A stretch of DNA of 64,000 bases from Geomesophilobacter sediminis (lineage in GTDB: Bacteria; Desulfobacterota; Desulfuromonadia; Geobacterales; Geobacteraceae), in NCBI RefSeq assembly GCF_016458275.1, contig NZ_JAEMHM010000015.1:85099-149098 (forward strand), given 5' to 3'. Each line of letters starts with the position of its first letter. The stretch's first letter is position 1. Positions 26,170-35,023 of the stretch are shown here, piece by piece. The position numbers and the translations under genes are program-made. The notes under the pieces were generated by a model. That model was not told the origin of the DNA and ran no database searches. It worked only from the letters and a program-made list of their open reading frames with translations.

Positions 26170-27045
26170 TCAGCGGACCGCCACGATGAAGAGTTCCAGG
26201 GTGATCAGGTCGTGGACCTGGTGCATGCCGAGGCGCTCGAAGAGGCGCGTCGAGCCGTAGTTCACGTTCCATTGGGTGCGGTCGATGTCGAAGGCGGCGT
26301 GGGCCTTGACGCTCCCGTCTTCCTGTATTTGGACCTGCGCCGGAAACGTTACCTCCCGGGTGACGTCTCTTATCGTGAGGTCGCCGCTGGCACGCCCCTT
26401 CTCGATGTCCCAGCGGCTGAGGGTGAAGGTAGCCGTCGGGAACCGCTCCACATGGAAGAAGTCCTCGGACTTGAGATGCCGGATCAACAGGTCGTGCCAC
26501 GCGGGATCGGTAAGGTCGAAGTTCTCGATGGTGTTCATATCCAGCACCAGGGTACCGCCTGCCGGAACGCCTCCCTCAAACGCGAGGACCCCTTCCCGCA
26601 CCGAGATGCGACCCGTGTGCCGGTTGTTGAAGTTGCGCCCAATCCACTCCAGCCGGCTGCGCTCGGTATCGACCCGGTAGCGTCCGTCGGCCGGTTCGGG
26701 CCCAGTGAACGCCTCCGCAGCACCGGTTTCCACCGGCAGCCCCGCCGCACGCCAGGCGGCCAAGCCGCCATCCAGCACGAGCACCTTCTCGTAGCCCGCC
26801 TTCTTCAGCCGTCCCGCTGCGGTCGGCGCGGCCAACGTGGTCCCGGTGGCGTCGTAGACCACCACTTCTGCCTCCGGAGAGACACCGCAGTTGTTGATGT
26901 GGTCCATAAATGCCATCTCGTAGATGCAGGCACTACGGGCACCCGCGAGGTGGCAACAGGCATAGTCTTCCGGCGTCATGACATCGATGACGACCGCCCC
27001 TCTCTCAATGCGCTCCTTTAACTCTCTACACGATATGGTATTCAC
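26170..27045 (-). CDS. rhodanese-like domain (Cys replaced by Asp) fused to YceI domain
   Basis: 291 residues from GTG 27045, chosen because AAGGAGGAG lies just upstream. Residues 1-110 are a rhodanese fold (VIDVMTPEDYACCHLAGA, VLDGGLAAWRAAGLPV), but the active-site loop reads VVVYDATGTT, with Asp65 where sulfurtransferases have Cys. Enzyme activity is therefore doubtful. Residues about 120-290 are a YceI-like lipocalin (YRVDTERSRLEWIGRN, DLTIRDVTREVTFP), a family that binds isoprenoid-type lipids. No signal peptide is visible, unlike most YceI proteins. The fusion may sense or carry a small hydrophobic molecule in the cytoplasm (inference). Confidence 0.85.
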   Translation of the reverse strand: MNTISCRELKERIERGAVVIDVMTPEDYACCHLAGARSACIYEMAFMDHINNCGVSPEAEVVVYDATGTTLAAPTAAGRLKKAGYEKVLVLDGGLAAWRAAGLPVETGAAEAFTGPEPADGRYRVDTERSRLEWIGRNFNNRHTGRISVREGVLAFEGGVPAGGTLVLDMNTIENFDLTDPAWHDLLIRHLKSEDFFHVERFPTATFTLSRWDIEKGRASGDLTIRDVTREVTFPAQVQIQEDGSVKAHAAFDIDRTQWNVNYGSTRLFERLGMHQVHDLITLELFIVAVR

Positions 27046-27135
27046 AATCTCCTCCTTCAAGAGCAAGAGATGTTTAGTCTTTCTGCCAGTATATGCTTTT
27101 GCATGAAAAGCGGCTTGATCAAAAACAGGATCTGA

Positions 27136-27240
27136 AACACGAAGACGCAAGAAACGCACGGAAGAATACCCTGGGGTCCTTCCTGGCGTCTTTGCGTCTT
27201 TGGTTTTTGGGTCTTTGGTTTTTGGGTCTTTGCGTGTTCG
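27136..27240. repeat. degenerate GACGCAAAGAC-type intergenic repeat element
   Basis: Inverted arms related to GACGCAAGAAACGCACGGAAG and CTTCCTGGCGTCTTTGCGTC flank a short centre. The right arm is extended by two direct copies of tctttggtttttggg. It lies downstream of the ROK gene. A similar motif (ctccgcgtcctctgcggtg) occurs near 60970. Confidence 0.5.
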
Positions 27241-27259
27241 CTTCTATGCGTTGGTGGTT

Positions 27260-28147
27260 TTACTTCCCGATCCAGGCGGCGCCGAAGACGCCGGCGGAAT
27301 CGCCGAGGCGGTTTTTCACCACGGGGGTGCGCGGATCGTCGTGGAAGGCGTAGTGCCGCACGCGCTGGAACCCCTCGGTGTAAAGCTCTTCGATGTTGGA
27401 AAGCCCGCCGCCCAACACGACGAGATCGGGATCGAGGATGGAGATCACCCCGCCCAGGCAGCGCCCGAAGTCGTCGAGGAAGGTGTCGAAAGCCGCGCGG
27501 CAGCGCGGCTCGCCTTGCCGCGCCAGTTCGACGATCCGGTCCATGGTGAGGGGTTCGCCGTAACGGGCGGCGAAGGCACGCTCGACGCCGGAGCCGCTGA
27601 TCTTGGTTTCGACGCAGCCGCGGTTGCCGCAGTAGCATTCCGCCCCCTGCGGATCGACGGAGAAGTGTCCCCACTCACCGCAGATCCGGTGCGGCCCTTC
27701 GCGCACCACGCCGTCAATGGCTACGCCCCCACCGCAGCCGGTCCCCATGATGACGCCAAAGACCAATCCCTCCCCGGAGCCGGCACCCATGCGACATTCG
27801 GCGAGGGTGAAGCAGTCGGCATCGTTACGCACGCCGACGGGGTGGGCAAGAAGGCGTTCCAGGTCGAATTGCAACGGCTGCCCGATGAGGCAGACCGAGT
27901 TGGCGTTGCGGACCAGGCCGCTCAGGGCGTCGATGGAGCCGGGGATGCCGACGCCGACGGTGTAGCTCCCGGCATGGGAGACCAGGCCGGCGGTTTCGTT
28001 TACCATCGCCGCTACCTGGTTGAGGATGGCCTGATAGCCGTCCGCCAGCGGGGTGGCGCGGCGCTCGCGGTGGAGCACGGCGTCGTCCGGGCCGAGAAGA
28101 AGGGCTTCGGTTTTGGTGCCGCCTAAATCTATGCCGATTCTATACAT
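27260..28147 (-). CDS. ROK-family sugar kinase
   Basis: 295 residues. N-terminal phosphate loop MYRIGIDLGGTKTE, catalytic Asp in RNDADCFTLAE, and the ROK zinc motif GEWGHFSVDPQG with CYCGNRGC. Likely phosphorylates glucose, fructose or an N-acetylated hexose; regulator-type ROK proteins are excluded because there is no N-terminal helix-turn-helix. It stands alone between repeats. Confidence 0.9.
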   Translation of the reverse strand: MYRIGIDLGGTKTEALLLGPDDAVLHRERRATPLADGYQAILNQVAAMVNETAGLVSHAGSYTVGVGIPGSIDALSGLVRNANSVCLIGQPLQFDLERLLAHPVGVRNDADCFTLAECRMGAGSGEGLVFGVIMGTGCGGGVAIDGVVREGPHRICGEWGHFSVDPQGAECYCGNRGCVETKISGSGVERAFAARYGEPLTMDRIVELARQGEPRCRAAFDTFLDDFGRCLGGVISILDPDLVVLGGGLSNIEELYTEGFQRVRHYAFHDDPRTPVVKNRLGDSAGVFGAAWIGK

Positions 28148-28276
28148 GTCTGACCCCCCATCCTCGCCCAGTCTGTTGCCCCCGCTCGCCAGTATTCATT
28201 CTGAGGTAAGCGTCAGTCTCGCTCAATGTTCCCTTTACCTGAGGGACGGGCAACATCGATCTTAAGGGTATTTGAA

Positions 28277-28300
28277 TCGCGACAGGAATGTCGCCCCTAC
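28277..28300 (-). repeat. REP-like 24-bp palindromic element (single)
   Basis: Read on the minus strand it begins GTAGGGGCG and ends GTCGCGA, matching the GTGGGAGCGCC...CGCGA family at 53081 and 60727. It lies between the ROK and aminotransferase genes, touching the last codons of the latter. Confidence 0.6.
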
Positions 28301-29523
28301 AAGGTCAGCACCACGTCGCCTCTCTGGTCTCCGATCTGGCCCGGCCCCGCCGGGCCGACCGGAAACTCCCGGAAACGCCGCACCGCCTCGGGGATCGCTT
28401 CTTCGCTGATGTTGCCGAAAGCCAGCCGGAGATAGCGCTCCAGCCCCGGACCGAACACCTCCCCGGGGAGCAGTAACAGCCCCGCCTCCTGCACCAGGCG
28501 CTTGGCCACCTCGCGGCCGCTGCATCCATCGAAAGGATGGCGCACCCACCCGAAGAAGGGACCGCTGGCCACCAGGCGGAAGGCGTTCCCCGGCTTGGCA
28601 AATTCAGAACGGAAAAGCTCGTGACGCCGCTCCATGGTCACCCGGTTGGCCGCCACCCATTCGTCGAGGTGCTCCATCCCGTAGCGGACCGCGTGCTGGG
28701 TGATGCGGGGCTGGCAGACCGCCATGGTGTCCTGGACCTTCAGCGCGTTGGAGATGAACTCGGGGGCCGCCACCAGCATCCCGGCCCGGTACCCGGTCAG
28801 GGCGTAGGTCTTCCCGAAGGAGGCGATATGGATGAAGTGCTCGCCCCAGTCGTCGTCCTCGAAGAGGTCGTGGGGGCGGACGCCGCCGGTGATGAAGGCG
28901 TTGTAGGTCTCGTCCAGGATCAGGGCGATCTTGCGGCGCGCGGCCAGTTCGTACAGCTCGCGAACCAGCGCCGGCGGGATGACGGCGCCGGTCGGATTGC
29001 TCGGGGAGACCAGGAGGATGGCCCGGGTCCGGTCGGTGATGAGCCCTTCCAGGGTCTTCACGTTGGGGAGCCCAGCGCTGTGCTCGTCGAAGGGGGCGTA
29101 GATGGGACGCACGCCAAGGGAGGTGAGCGCCATCGGGTGGTCGAAGTAGGCCGGGAGTTGGACGATGATCTCGTCGCCGGCCCGGCACAGGGTGACCAAG
29201 GCAAGCCAAAAGGCCTGGCTGGCTCCGATGGTCAGGCAGATCTCGGAGGGGCGGAGGCGCCCGCCGTAGCTGCGCTGGTAGCCGGTGCAGATCGCCTCGC
29301 GCACCTCCAAAAGCCCCTCGTCCGGCGAATACCTGGAAAGAAGCGGATCGTCCAGAAGGGTCGCCAGGTGGTCGGTCAGCTCCCGCGCCGGGGGATAGTC
29401 GGGGATCGCCTGGCAGAGATCGATCACCGGGATTTGGAGCCGCGCCGCGGCAAGCCACCCCTTCACTTCTGAAATGGGCGGTGAATGCACCCCGCGCACC
29501 AAGTCCGATATCGGATATTGCAT
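28297..29523 (-). CDS. PLP-dependent class I/II aminotransferase
   Basis: 408 residues, fold type I. PLP lysine in ASFGKTYALTGYRAG; SPSNPTGAVIPP and LDETYNAF are the usual cofactor-contact motifs. Resembles aspartate/kynurenine-type aminotransferases; amino donor cannot be given. ATG 29523 follows GATGAGG six bases upstream; a 14-codon in-frame extension to 29565 crosses the terminator and was rejected. Its 3' end runs into a REP-like element. Confidence 0.88.
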   Translation of the reverse strand: MQYPISDLVRGVHSPPISEVKGWLAAARLQIPVIDLCQAIPDYPPARELTDHLATLLDDPLLSRYSPDEGLLEVREAICTGYQRSYGGRLRPSEICLTIGASQAFWLALVTLCRAGDEIIVQLPAYFDHPMALTSLGVRPIYAPFDEHSAGLPNVKTLEGLITDRTRAILLVSPSNPTGAVIPPALVRELYELAARRKIALILDETYNAFITGGVRPHDLFEDDDWGEHFIHIASFGKTYALTGYRAGMLVAAPEFISNALKVQDTMAVCQPRITQHAVRYGMEHLDEWVAANRVTMERRHELFRSEFAKPGNAFRLVASGPFFGWVRHPFDGCSGREVAKRLVQEAGLLLLPGEVFGPGLERYLRLAFGNISEEAIPEAVRRFREFPVGPAGPGQIGDQRGDVVLTL

Positions 29524-29536
29524 GGTCACCTCATCA

Positions 29537-29576
29537 AGAAAAAAGGCCCGGAAGACAGACGTCATCCAGGCCTTTT
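29537..29576 (-). terminator. terminator of the outer-membrane protein gene
   Basis: On the minus strand AAAAGGCC ... GGCCTTTTTT, 40 bp past the stop at 29617. Confidence 0.8.
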
Positions 29577-29616
29577 CATACTACATTATGCGGACCTTTA
29601 TCAATACAAAGGCCGG

Positions 29617-30258
29617 TTAGAAGCGATACTTCAGCGCGGCGTTCAGGGTGGTGCCGCCGAATTCCCACTTCACCTTGCCCAGATTGTCGGTCCCGGCGAA
29701 ATCGAACTCCGGCTTGACCTGGGACCACTTGGCCTCGATCCCCAGGTCCAGTCGCGAGGTCACCCGGTAATCGGCCCCGGCCACCAGTTGGTACCCGAAG
29801 GCTCCCGCATTGAGGTTGCGCTCGGCGTCCTGGGTGCCGTCGGCGGCGATGCGCCGGAAGTGGAGCCGGCTGAGCCAGTAGCCGATCCCGGCGCCGGCAA
29901 ATGCCTCGAGCCGGCCGTACGGGAGAATTCCCTTGGCGGTCAGGGTCACCGGTACCGCCATGGCGTCGTACCTGCGGGTGACCCCGGCGGTATCGGCGAT
30001 GCTGGCATCGGTCTCGTAGTAACCAACGCCCAGCTCCACCGCGGCATAGGATTCCGGGCGGATCCCCACCGCAACCTCCCCGTTGTACGCCAGGGAGAAG
30101 TTGCCGAAGCCGTTCTCCGAAGAAGTCGCGCTCCCGCTGCGGCCGTTGGGGAAGAAGGAGCCCCCCTTGACCGCGATATAGGTGTCGTAGCCTTCCGCCC
30201 AGCAGGTGGTGGCGGCGAGCAGCAGCATGATGATCAAGAGCGGCGTTTGGCGGTTCAT
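29617..30258 (-). CDS. outer-membrane beta-barrel protein (OmpA/OmpW-like)
   Basis: 213 residues with a signal peptide (LLIIMLLLAATTCWA) and alternating hydrophobic strands ending in the outer-membrane signature ALKYRF (C-terminal Phe). Begins YDTYIAVKGGSFFPNG, typical of small eight-stranded barrels. Function unknown. Own terminator downstream. Confidence 0.82.
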   Translation of the reverse strand: MNRQTPLLIIMLLLAATTCWAEGYDTYIAVKGGSFFPNGRSGSATSSENGFGNFSLAYNGEVAVGIRPESYAAVELGVGYYETDASIADTAGVTRRYDAMAVPVTLTAKGILPYGRLEAFAGAGIGYWLSRLHFRRIAADGTQDAERNLNAGAFGYQLVAGADYRVTSRLDLGIEAKWSQVKPEFDFAGTDNLGKVKWEFGGTTLNAALKYRF

Positions 30259-30281
30259 CGTAGCTCCCTCTGATAAGAGAA

Positions 30282-30323
30282 CCCCATCCTCACCCTGTCC
30301 CTCCCCTTGAAGGGGAGGGGACG
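30282..30323. repeat. CCCTC-type intergenic hairpin element
   Basis: CCCCATCCTCACCCTGTCC followed by the dyad CTCCCCTTGAAGGGGAG. Near-identical to copies at 44526 and 50451 (opposite orientation). Confidence 0.75.
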
Positions 30324-30345
30324 CCGGGCAGGCTTCAGAGCTCGT

Positions 30346-30897
30346 TTAGCGGATCGGGTACAGCAGCGACCGGATGTTGGCGTCGAGCGGAAGGACGTAA
30401 TCGTAGGCGGAAATGACGACGTTGTCGGTCACCCCGACGATCTTCAGGGTGACGTAGACGCTGCCGCTGGAGCCGGGATAGACCCCGCCGACCGACTCGG
30501 CGTAGGTACCGACCACGACGGCCTGGGCCTTCTGGCTGCCGGAGATGTCCCGCACCTCGCGCGACAGCATCAGCTCGCCCACCCCCTGGCGGACGAAGAT
30601 CTTGTCGCGCAGCTTGAGCTCGATCACCGAGTAGCCGAGGTTGGTCAGCCGAGTGCCGATCTGCTCGGAGAGCATCCGCCCGAACCGGGAACCGCCCAGG
30701 TCATCCACGTTTACCACCGTGGCGACGATAATCGGCTTTTGCTTGTTGAGAGCCCGGGAGGGGGGGATCGAGGCGACCATCTGCTCGACCGCGCGGTAGT
30801 TGGCTTCCAAAAGCTGGGTCGCGCCGTTGCCGGAGGCGGCACCGGCGACCGTCGGGACGATAAGCAACAGCAAGGCGAGGAAAAGAAGCTTTTTCAT
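30346..30897 (-). CDS. FlgO-domain exported protein
   Basis: 183 residues with a signal peptide (MKKLLFLALLLLIVPTVAGA) and a FlgO-like domain (PIIVATVVNVDDLGGSRFGRM, GYSVIELKLRD, VVVGTYAESVGGVYPGS). In Vibrio, FlgO is an outer-membrane protein linked to flagella, but the domain occurs in many unrelated proteins. Start fixed by the 4-bp ATGA overlap with the lipoprotein gene upstream; a longer overlapping frame exists but is a shadow of that gene. Confidence 0.82.
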   Translation of the reverse strand: MKKLLFLALLLLIVPTVAGAASGNGATQLLEANYRAVEQMVASIPPSRALNKQKPIIVATVVNVDDLGGSRFGRMLSEQIGTRLTNLGYSVIELKLRDKIFVRQGVGELMLSREVRDISGSQKAQAVVVGTYAESVGGVYPGSSGSVYVTLKIVGVTDNVVISAYDYVLPLDANIRSLLYPIR

Positions 30898-31583
30898 TGT
30901 CCGACCACCTCCAGACGTTTCAGGCCCCGCTCGGTCCCCGGGGTGTCGGTGCTCTCCTGGTACAGCTCGGAGTCCTCGGTCGCAATGTAGTAGATGCTGC
31001 TCTTGCGGTAGAGGTAGCGGTTGTCCTGGGCAATCGAGGTGGTCACGATCAGCTCGGTCGGGGTGGTCCCGCCGGAATACTTGCCCAGCCCCCAGTCCGC
31101 CAGGGCGGAGAGCCCGATGGCGCCGGGAATCGCGGCCACGCTGCCCTCCACCACTTCGCGCACCACCCACACGCCGGCGGCAAGCGCGGTCAGGGTGCCG
31201 GGAATGTGGCCGTAGCGGGGACTGTTGTGCTGCACGATCTGGGTCTCGTACTGGATTTCGACCCCGGTCCCTTTCTGCTTGGACACCGGCAGCCCGCGGT
31301 TCACCATCCGGGTGATCAGCAGGTCGCGGAAGGCGCGGTCGAAGGTGCTGGCGCCCGGCTGCGGCACCACGTAGAACGGTTTCCCCTTGAGGACCGGGTT
31401 CTTCTTGGGCTCGCTGTCCAAAAGGGCGGAGGTCTCCTTGGCGACGTCGTCGGCGAGGACGTCCCAATGATGGGTGGACTTGGCCTTGAGCTGGGTCGAG
31501 ATGGGATGGTTAACCGCAATGGGGACCTGCGAGGAACAGCTCGCAAGCAACATAAGCGCAACCAGCAGGTTGAAATATTTCAT
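30894..31583 (-). CDS. lipoprotein of unknown function, partner of FlgO-domain protein
   Basis: 229 residues with a lipobox (LMLLASCSS). The body contains VPQPGASTFDRAFRDLLITRMVNRGL and a glycine/alanine-rich hydrophobic stretch (about 130-155) that could pass through or dip into the membrane. Family not recognised. It overlaps the FlgO-domain gene by 4 bp, so the two products are made together and probably work together at the envelope. Confidence 0.78.
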   Translation of the reverse strand: MKYFNLLVALMLLASCSSQVPIAVNHPISTQLKAKSTHHWDVLADDVAKETSALLDSEPKKNPVLKGKPFYVVPQPGASTFDRAFRDLLITRMVNRGLPVSKQKGTGVEIQYETQIVQHNSPRYGHIPGTLTALAAGVWVVREVVEGSVAAIPGAIGLSALADWGLGKYSGGTTPTELIVTTSIAQDNRYLYRKSSIYYIATEDSELYQESTDTPGTERGLKRLEVVGQ

Positions 31584-31818
31584 GGTCGGCGTCCCTCCTG
31601 GACTTTACCCCGCTCCCTTCCGTGAGAGCCGGGTCCGATTGACTGACGGCTGCACCGACGGCAGGGCTCCCGACGCCGGCACGGCATGGTGCACTTATCG
31701 GCGGGGCGGAGAAATCATTTAGCGTTATTTCCTGCCGTCTTACCGGGAAAAACCGGAGCACTCTTTTCATTTACTCCGGTAGTCCCTTTTCGTTACACTG
31801 GCCTCAGGGACATCTTTT

Positions 31819-33225
31819 ATGATCGCAGAGCAAGAGATCATCATTGTCGGTTCGGGATCGACCGCCTTCGCGGCCGCGCTCAGAGCCCAAGCCCTCGGGG
31901 CACGCTCGCTCATGATCGAGAAGAGCGTGCTGGGGGGAACCTGCATCAACTGGGGCTGCATTCCGAGCAAGACCCTCATCCATGCCGCGCTGTTCAGGCG
32001 CATGGCGGAGCTGGGGGAGAGGCTGGGGCTGGGGACCTCGGCCGGGGAGCTGCAGTTCTCCCGGCTCGATGCGCATAAAAACGGCGTGGTCCAGGAACTG
32101 CGCCAAACGAAGTACCTCGACGTGCTGAGGAAGGTGCCGGGACTGACGCTAATGAAGGGAAACGCCACCTTCATCGGCCCGGACACCATCCAGATCGGGG
32201 ACCAGGTGCTGCAAGGGGAGCACATCCTGATCGCCAGCGGCGGCTTCCCGCGGGTCCCGCCCATTCCCGGGCTGGAGCGCATCTCCTACCTCACCAGCAA
32301 GAGCGCGCTGCTCTTAAAGGAGATCCCCTCTTCGATCACCGTCGTCGGCGGCGGGGTCATCGCCTTGGAACTGGGGCAGATGTTCTCCCGCCTCGGGGTC
32401 CGGGTGACCATCCTGGAGCACGGCCCCCGGATTCTCCCCGCGGTGGAGGAGGAACCGGCGCAGGCGCTCCGGGAAGCGCTGGAGGCGGAAGGAATGGAGA
32501 TATTCGTCAACACCGCGGTCTGCAGCGTCTCCGAGGAAGACGGCCTCACCCGCGTCTTTGCCGAGGTCGCCGGGGAGCCGCGCACCTTCTTCGCCGAAAA
32601 GCTGCTGCTGGCGGTCGGGACCGCTCCCGCCACCGCCGACATCGGACTGGAGCGGGCCGGGGTCGAGGTGGACGGACGCGGCTTCATCAAGGTCGACGAC
32701 GGGATGCGGACCACGGCTCCCAAAATCTGGGCGGCCGGCGACTGTGTCGTCGGCGGCATGCAGATCGCTACCGTGGGCGCCCGCGAGGGAATCCTCGCGG
32801 TGGATAACATGATCTCCGGCTGCGGCTGCAAGATCGACCACCACACGATTCCGATGGCGATCTTCACCGACCCGGAGGTGGCGATGGTCGGCTACCGGGA
32901 GCAGGAGGCGAAACAGGCCGGTTTCGACGTGATCTGCCATACCATCGACGCGGCGACCATCCCCAAGGCGCACGTCACCGGCGACCTGCGCGGTGCCATC
33001 AAGATCGTGGCCGACAAGGCGACCGGCAAGATCCTGGGGGTGCACCTGAGCACCCACCGCGGCGCGGACGTGATCAACGAGGCCGCCCTGGCGGTCCGCT
33101 TCGGGATGACCGTCGCGGACCTCGCCGACACGGTACATGTCTATCCTTCCATCGGGGAAGGGCTGCGCCTGTGCGCCCAGGCCTTCCGCCGGGACCTCGA
33201 GAGGTTATCCTGCTGTGCCGAGTGA
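31819..33225 (+). CDS. merA: mercuric reductase-like flavoprotein disulfide reductase
   Basis: 468 residues. FAD-binding GSGSTAFAAALRA, redox-active disulfide CINWGC (Cys42, Cys47), NAD(P)-binding GGGVIALELGQ, second FAD motif APKIWAAGDCV, and a C-terminal vicinal pair in LERLSCCAE (Cys465, Cys466). The terminal Cys pair is the feature that separates MerA, which reduces Hg(II) to Hg(0), from dihydrolipoamide dehydrogenase. The N-terminal metal-binding NmerA domain is absent. No merR, merT or merP is next to it. It overlaps the following gene by 11 bp. Symbol given on motif grounds, not demonstrated. Confidence 0.82.
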   Translation: MIAEQEIIIVGSGSTAFAAALRAQALGARSLMIEKSVLGGTCINWGCIPSKTLIHAALFRRMAELGERLGLGTSAGELQFSRLDAHKNGVVQELRQTKYLDVLRKVPGLTLMKGNATFIGPDTIQIGDQVLQGEHILIASGGFPRVPPIPGLERISYLTSKSALLLKEIPSSITVVGGGVIALELGQMFSRLGVRVTILEHGPRILPAVEEEPAQALREALEAEGMEIFVNTAVCSVSEEDGLTRVFAEVAGEPRTFFAEKLLLAVGTAPATADIGLERAGVEVDGRGFIKVDDGMRTTAPKIWAAGDCVVGGMQIATVGAREGILAVDNMISGCGCKIDHHTIPMAIFTDPEVAMVGYREQEAKQAGFDVICHTIDAATIPKAHVTGDLRGAIKIVADKATGKILGVHLSTHRGADVINEAALAVRFGMTVADLADTVHVYPSIGEGLRLCAQAFRRDLERLSCCAE

Positions 33226-34051
33226 TAACGACGACAACATCGCCACCCAAACGGCCCGCCTGGCCCACCGCAGCGGGCAGGACCTGAGCGAGCTTTTGAA
33301 GGAGGGCGACGCGGATCTGCTCCGTGCGGTGTTGCGCGATCCCCGCCTGGAAGAGCGCCACGTCATGGATGTCCTGCGACGCCGGGACCTGCCGGCCGAC
33401 ATCCTGAAGCTGATCGCGCGGCTGCCGCTCGTTGCCCGGAACATCGGGCTGAAGATCGCCGTTGCCGCCCATCCCAGGACCTCGCCGCAGCTGTTCACCG
33501 GGCTTTTGCCCCAGTTCCACCTTTTCGAACTGGTCGCCCTGATCCAGCACCCGGGCGTGCTGGGAGATCACAAGGCGGCCGCCGAGCGGGCGGTCCTGAA
33601 ACTCATCCCGGACACACCGCTGGGGAACAAGGTCACCATGGCCCGCCGGGGGAGCCTGCACATCCTGGAAGCGCTCCTTGCCGAACCGGAGATCCAGGTG
33701 GTTGAGGCGGTCCTGTCCAACCCGGTGCTTCGGGAATCGGCGCTGCTCAGTTACGTGCGGGGTGCCGCGGCCACACCGGAATCCATCTCCGCCATCGCCC
33801 GCCACCGCCGCTGGGGGCATCTCCCGTCGGTACGCCGCGCCATGCTGCAAAATGCCAAGACGCCGGCGATCTGGTTCACCCTCTTTCTCCCCGAGGTGGC
33901 AACCTCCGAGGTGGAGCGGCTTTTGCGCCTGAAATCCCTGGGCGAGCGGCAGCGCGAGGAGGTCGAGTACGAACTGAGGAAACGGCGCGCCGAAGCAATG
34001 CTGAAGCGGCGCGCGCCGTCCCGGCCTAGCGAGCCGGAAACCATCTCCTGA
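33215..34051 (+). CDS. helical-repeat (HEAT-like) protein of unknown function
   Basis: 278 residues from GTG 33215, which overlaps the end of merA by 11 bp. The sequence is almost all alpha-helical with weak repeats of about 30-40 residues (DLLRAVLRDPRLEERHVMDVL, HILEALLAEPEIQVVEAVLSNP). It suggests an alpha-solenoid for protein binding. Highly charged C-terminus (RKRRAEAMLKRRA). Its 3' end overlaps the convergent NlpC/P60 gene by 26 bp. Confidence 0.72.
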   Translation: MPSDNDDNIATQTARLAHRSGQDLSELLKEGDADLLRAVLRDPRLEERHVMDVLRRRDLPADILKLIARLPLVARNIGLKIAVAAHPRTSPQLFTGLLPQFHLFELVALIQHPGVLGDHKAAAERAVLKLIPDTPLGNKVTMARRGSLHILEALLAEPEIQVVEAVLSNPVLRESALLSYVRGAAATPESISAIARHRRWGHLPSVRRAMLQNAKTPAIWFTLFLPEVATSEVERLLRLKSLGERQREEVEYELRKRRAEAMLKRRAPSRPSEPETIS

Positions 34052-34871
34052 CCACGAATCCCTTCTTCCCCCGGGCCGCCTGGCGATAATCGTCGAGCGG
34101 CCTTCTCGTTTTCATCACCCGACGCACCCCTTCCTGGATCGGCAGCAGTTCCACCCCGTTTTTGCCGCTCCCGCAGGCCATCACGCTCTCGATGATCCGG
34201 TCCCGGTCGAGGACGATCATGACGTGCCCTTTCCATACGATCAGGTCGAGCGGTTCCAGCTTGCGGGCGATCTGTTCCGCACTGAGTCCCGCGATGGCAA
34301 CCGGGCGCCCGTAGGAGGTGAGGGCCGAGGTGTTTCTGGGGGTGACGCCGTCGGTCGCCTGGTAGAGAAGACCGGAGCAGTCGACCCCGGCGAGGGGATC
34401 GGCGTTCGGATAGCGCGAGGTCAGCTGGGCAATGCCGTCACGCCAGTTGCCGCCCCAGACGTACGGTTTACCCAGGCTGGCGAGCAGGCCGCGCTGCACC
34501 TCTGCCAGGGAAGGAAGACGGCGGGCGCGCTCCGCGGTTCCGGCCGGGGCCGGCGCGACGAAGCGGGAATCGACGAAGTAGCCGGTGTCGGACGGATAGG
34601 GATAGTCGGCGGTGGTGACGCGGTAGATGGGAACCCCGTCCCGCTGCACCTCCCCTTCGACCTGGAACAGGGTCCCCGGGAGGGCGACGAACTCGATGGG
34701 GCGGACACCGACGCAGGGGTCGAGCTTGATGGTCCCGCCGAAGTATTTCGGGAAGTCCGGTGTGTTGAGCACCGGCGTCGGCCCCTGGGCCACGACCAGC
34801 CGCGGCGCCGCCGCGAAGGAAGCGGCCGGGAAGGAAAGCAGGATAAGCAATATGGTGATGATGCGCTTCAT
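34026..34871 (-). CDS. exported NlpC/P60 cell-wall hydrolase with SH3-like region
   Basis: 281 residues with a signal peptide (MKRIITILLILLSFPAASFA). Residues about 55-130 look like an SH3-type wall-binding part, followed by an NlpC/P60 domain with nucleophile in GVDCSGLLY and His in KGHVMIVLDRD. Such enzymes cut peptidoglycan stem peptides. ATG 34871 chosen for the signal peptide. Tail-to-tail overlap of 26 bp with the helical-repeat gene. Confidence 0.85.
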   Translation of the reverse strand: MKRIITILLILLSFPAASFAAAPRLVVAQGPTPVLNTPDFPKYFGGTIKLDPCVGVRPIEFVALPGTLFQVEGEVQRDGVPIYRVTTADYPYPSDTGYFVDSRFVAPAPAGTAERARRLPSLAEVQRGLLASLGKPYVWGGNWRDGIAQLTSRYPNADPLAGVDCSGLLYQATDGVTPRNTSALTSYGRPVAIAGLSAEQIARKLEPLDLIVWKGHVMIVLDRDRIIESVMACGSGKNGVELLPIQEGVRRVMKTRRPLDDYRQAARGKKGFVVRRWFPAR

Positions 34872-34890
34872 CGTTATCGGTCCTTGTATC

Positions 34891-35010
34891 TCCCCCCTTT
34901 GACAAAAGGGGGGGCGGAGGGGATTTGCCTTTGAGGTTGTCATGCCTCTCACTACTGATTCATACCTGAAAAGCAAATCCCACTGAATCCCCCTTTTTCC
35001 AAGGGGGACT
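34891..35010. repeat. two AATCCCCC-type intergenic hairpin elements
   Basis: 34891-34929 holds CCCCCCTTTGACAAAAGGGGGG and a GGAGGGGATTTGCC flank; 34975-35010 is the inverted version (AAATCCCACTGAATCCCCC, dyad CCCCCTTTTTCCAAGGGGG). The two face each other. A third copy lies at 41326. Confidence 0.65.
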
Positions 35011-35023
35011 TAACGGCAGGTCT

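Noticed and set aside
30898..31467. N-terminal extension of the FlgO-domain protein to 373 residues
   Set aside because: The extension is an out-of-frame reading of the lipoprotein gene; the ATGA overlap and signal peptide fix the start at 30897.
31584..31818. MerR-type operator before merA
   Set aside because: No CTCCGTAC-N4-GTACGGAG-like dyad with an elongated 19-bp spacer was seen.
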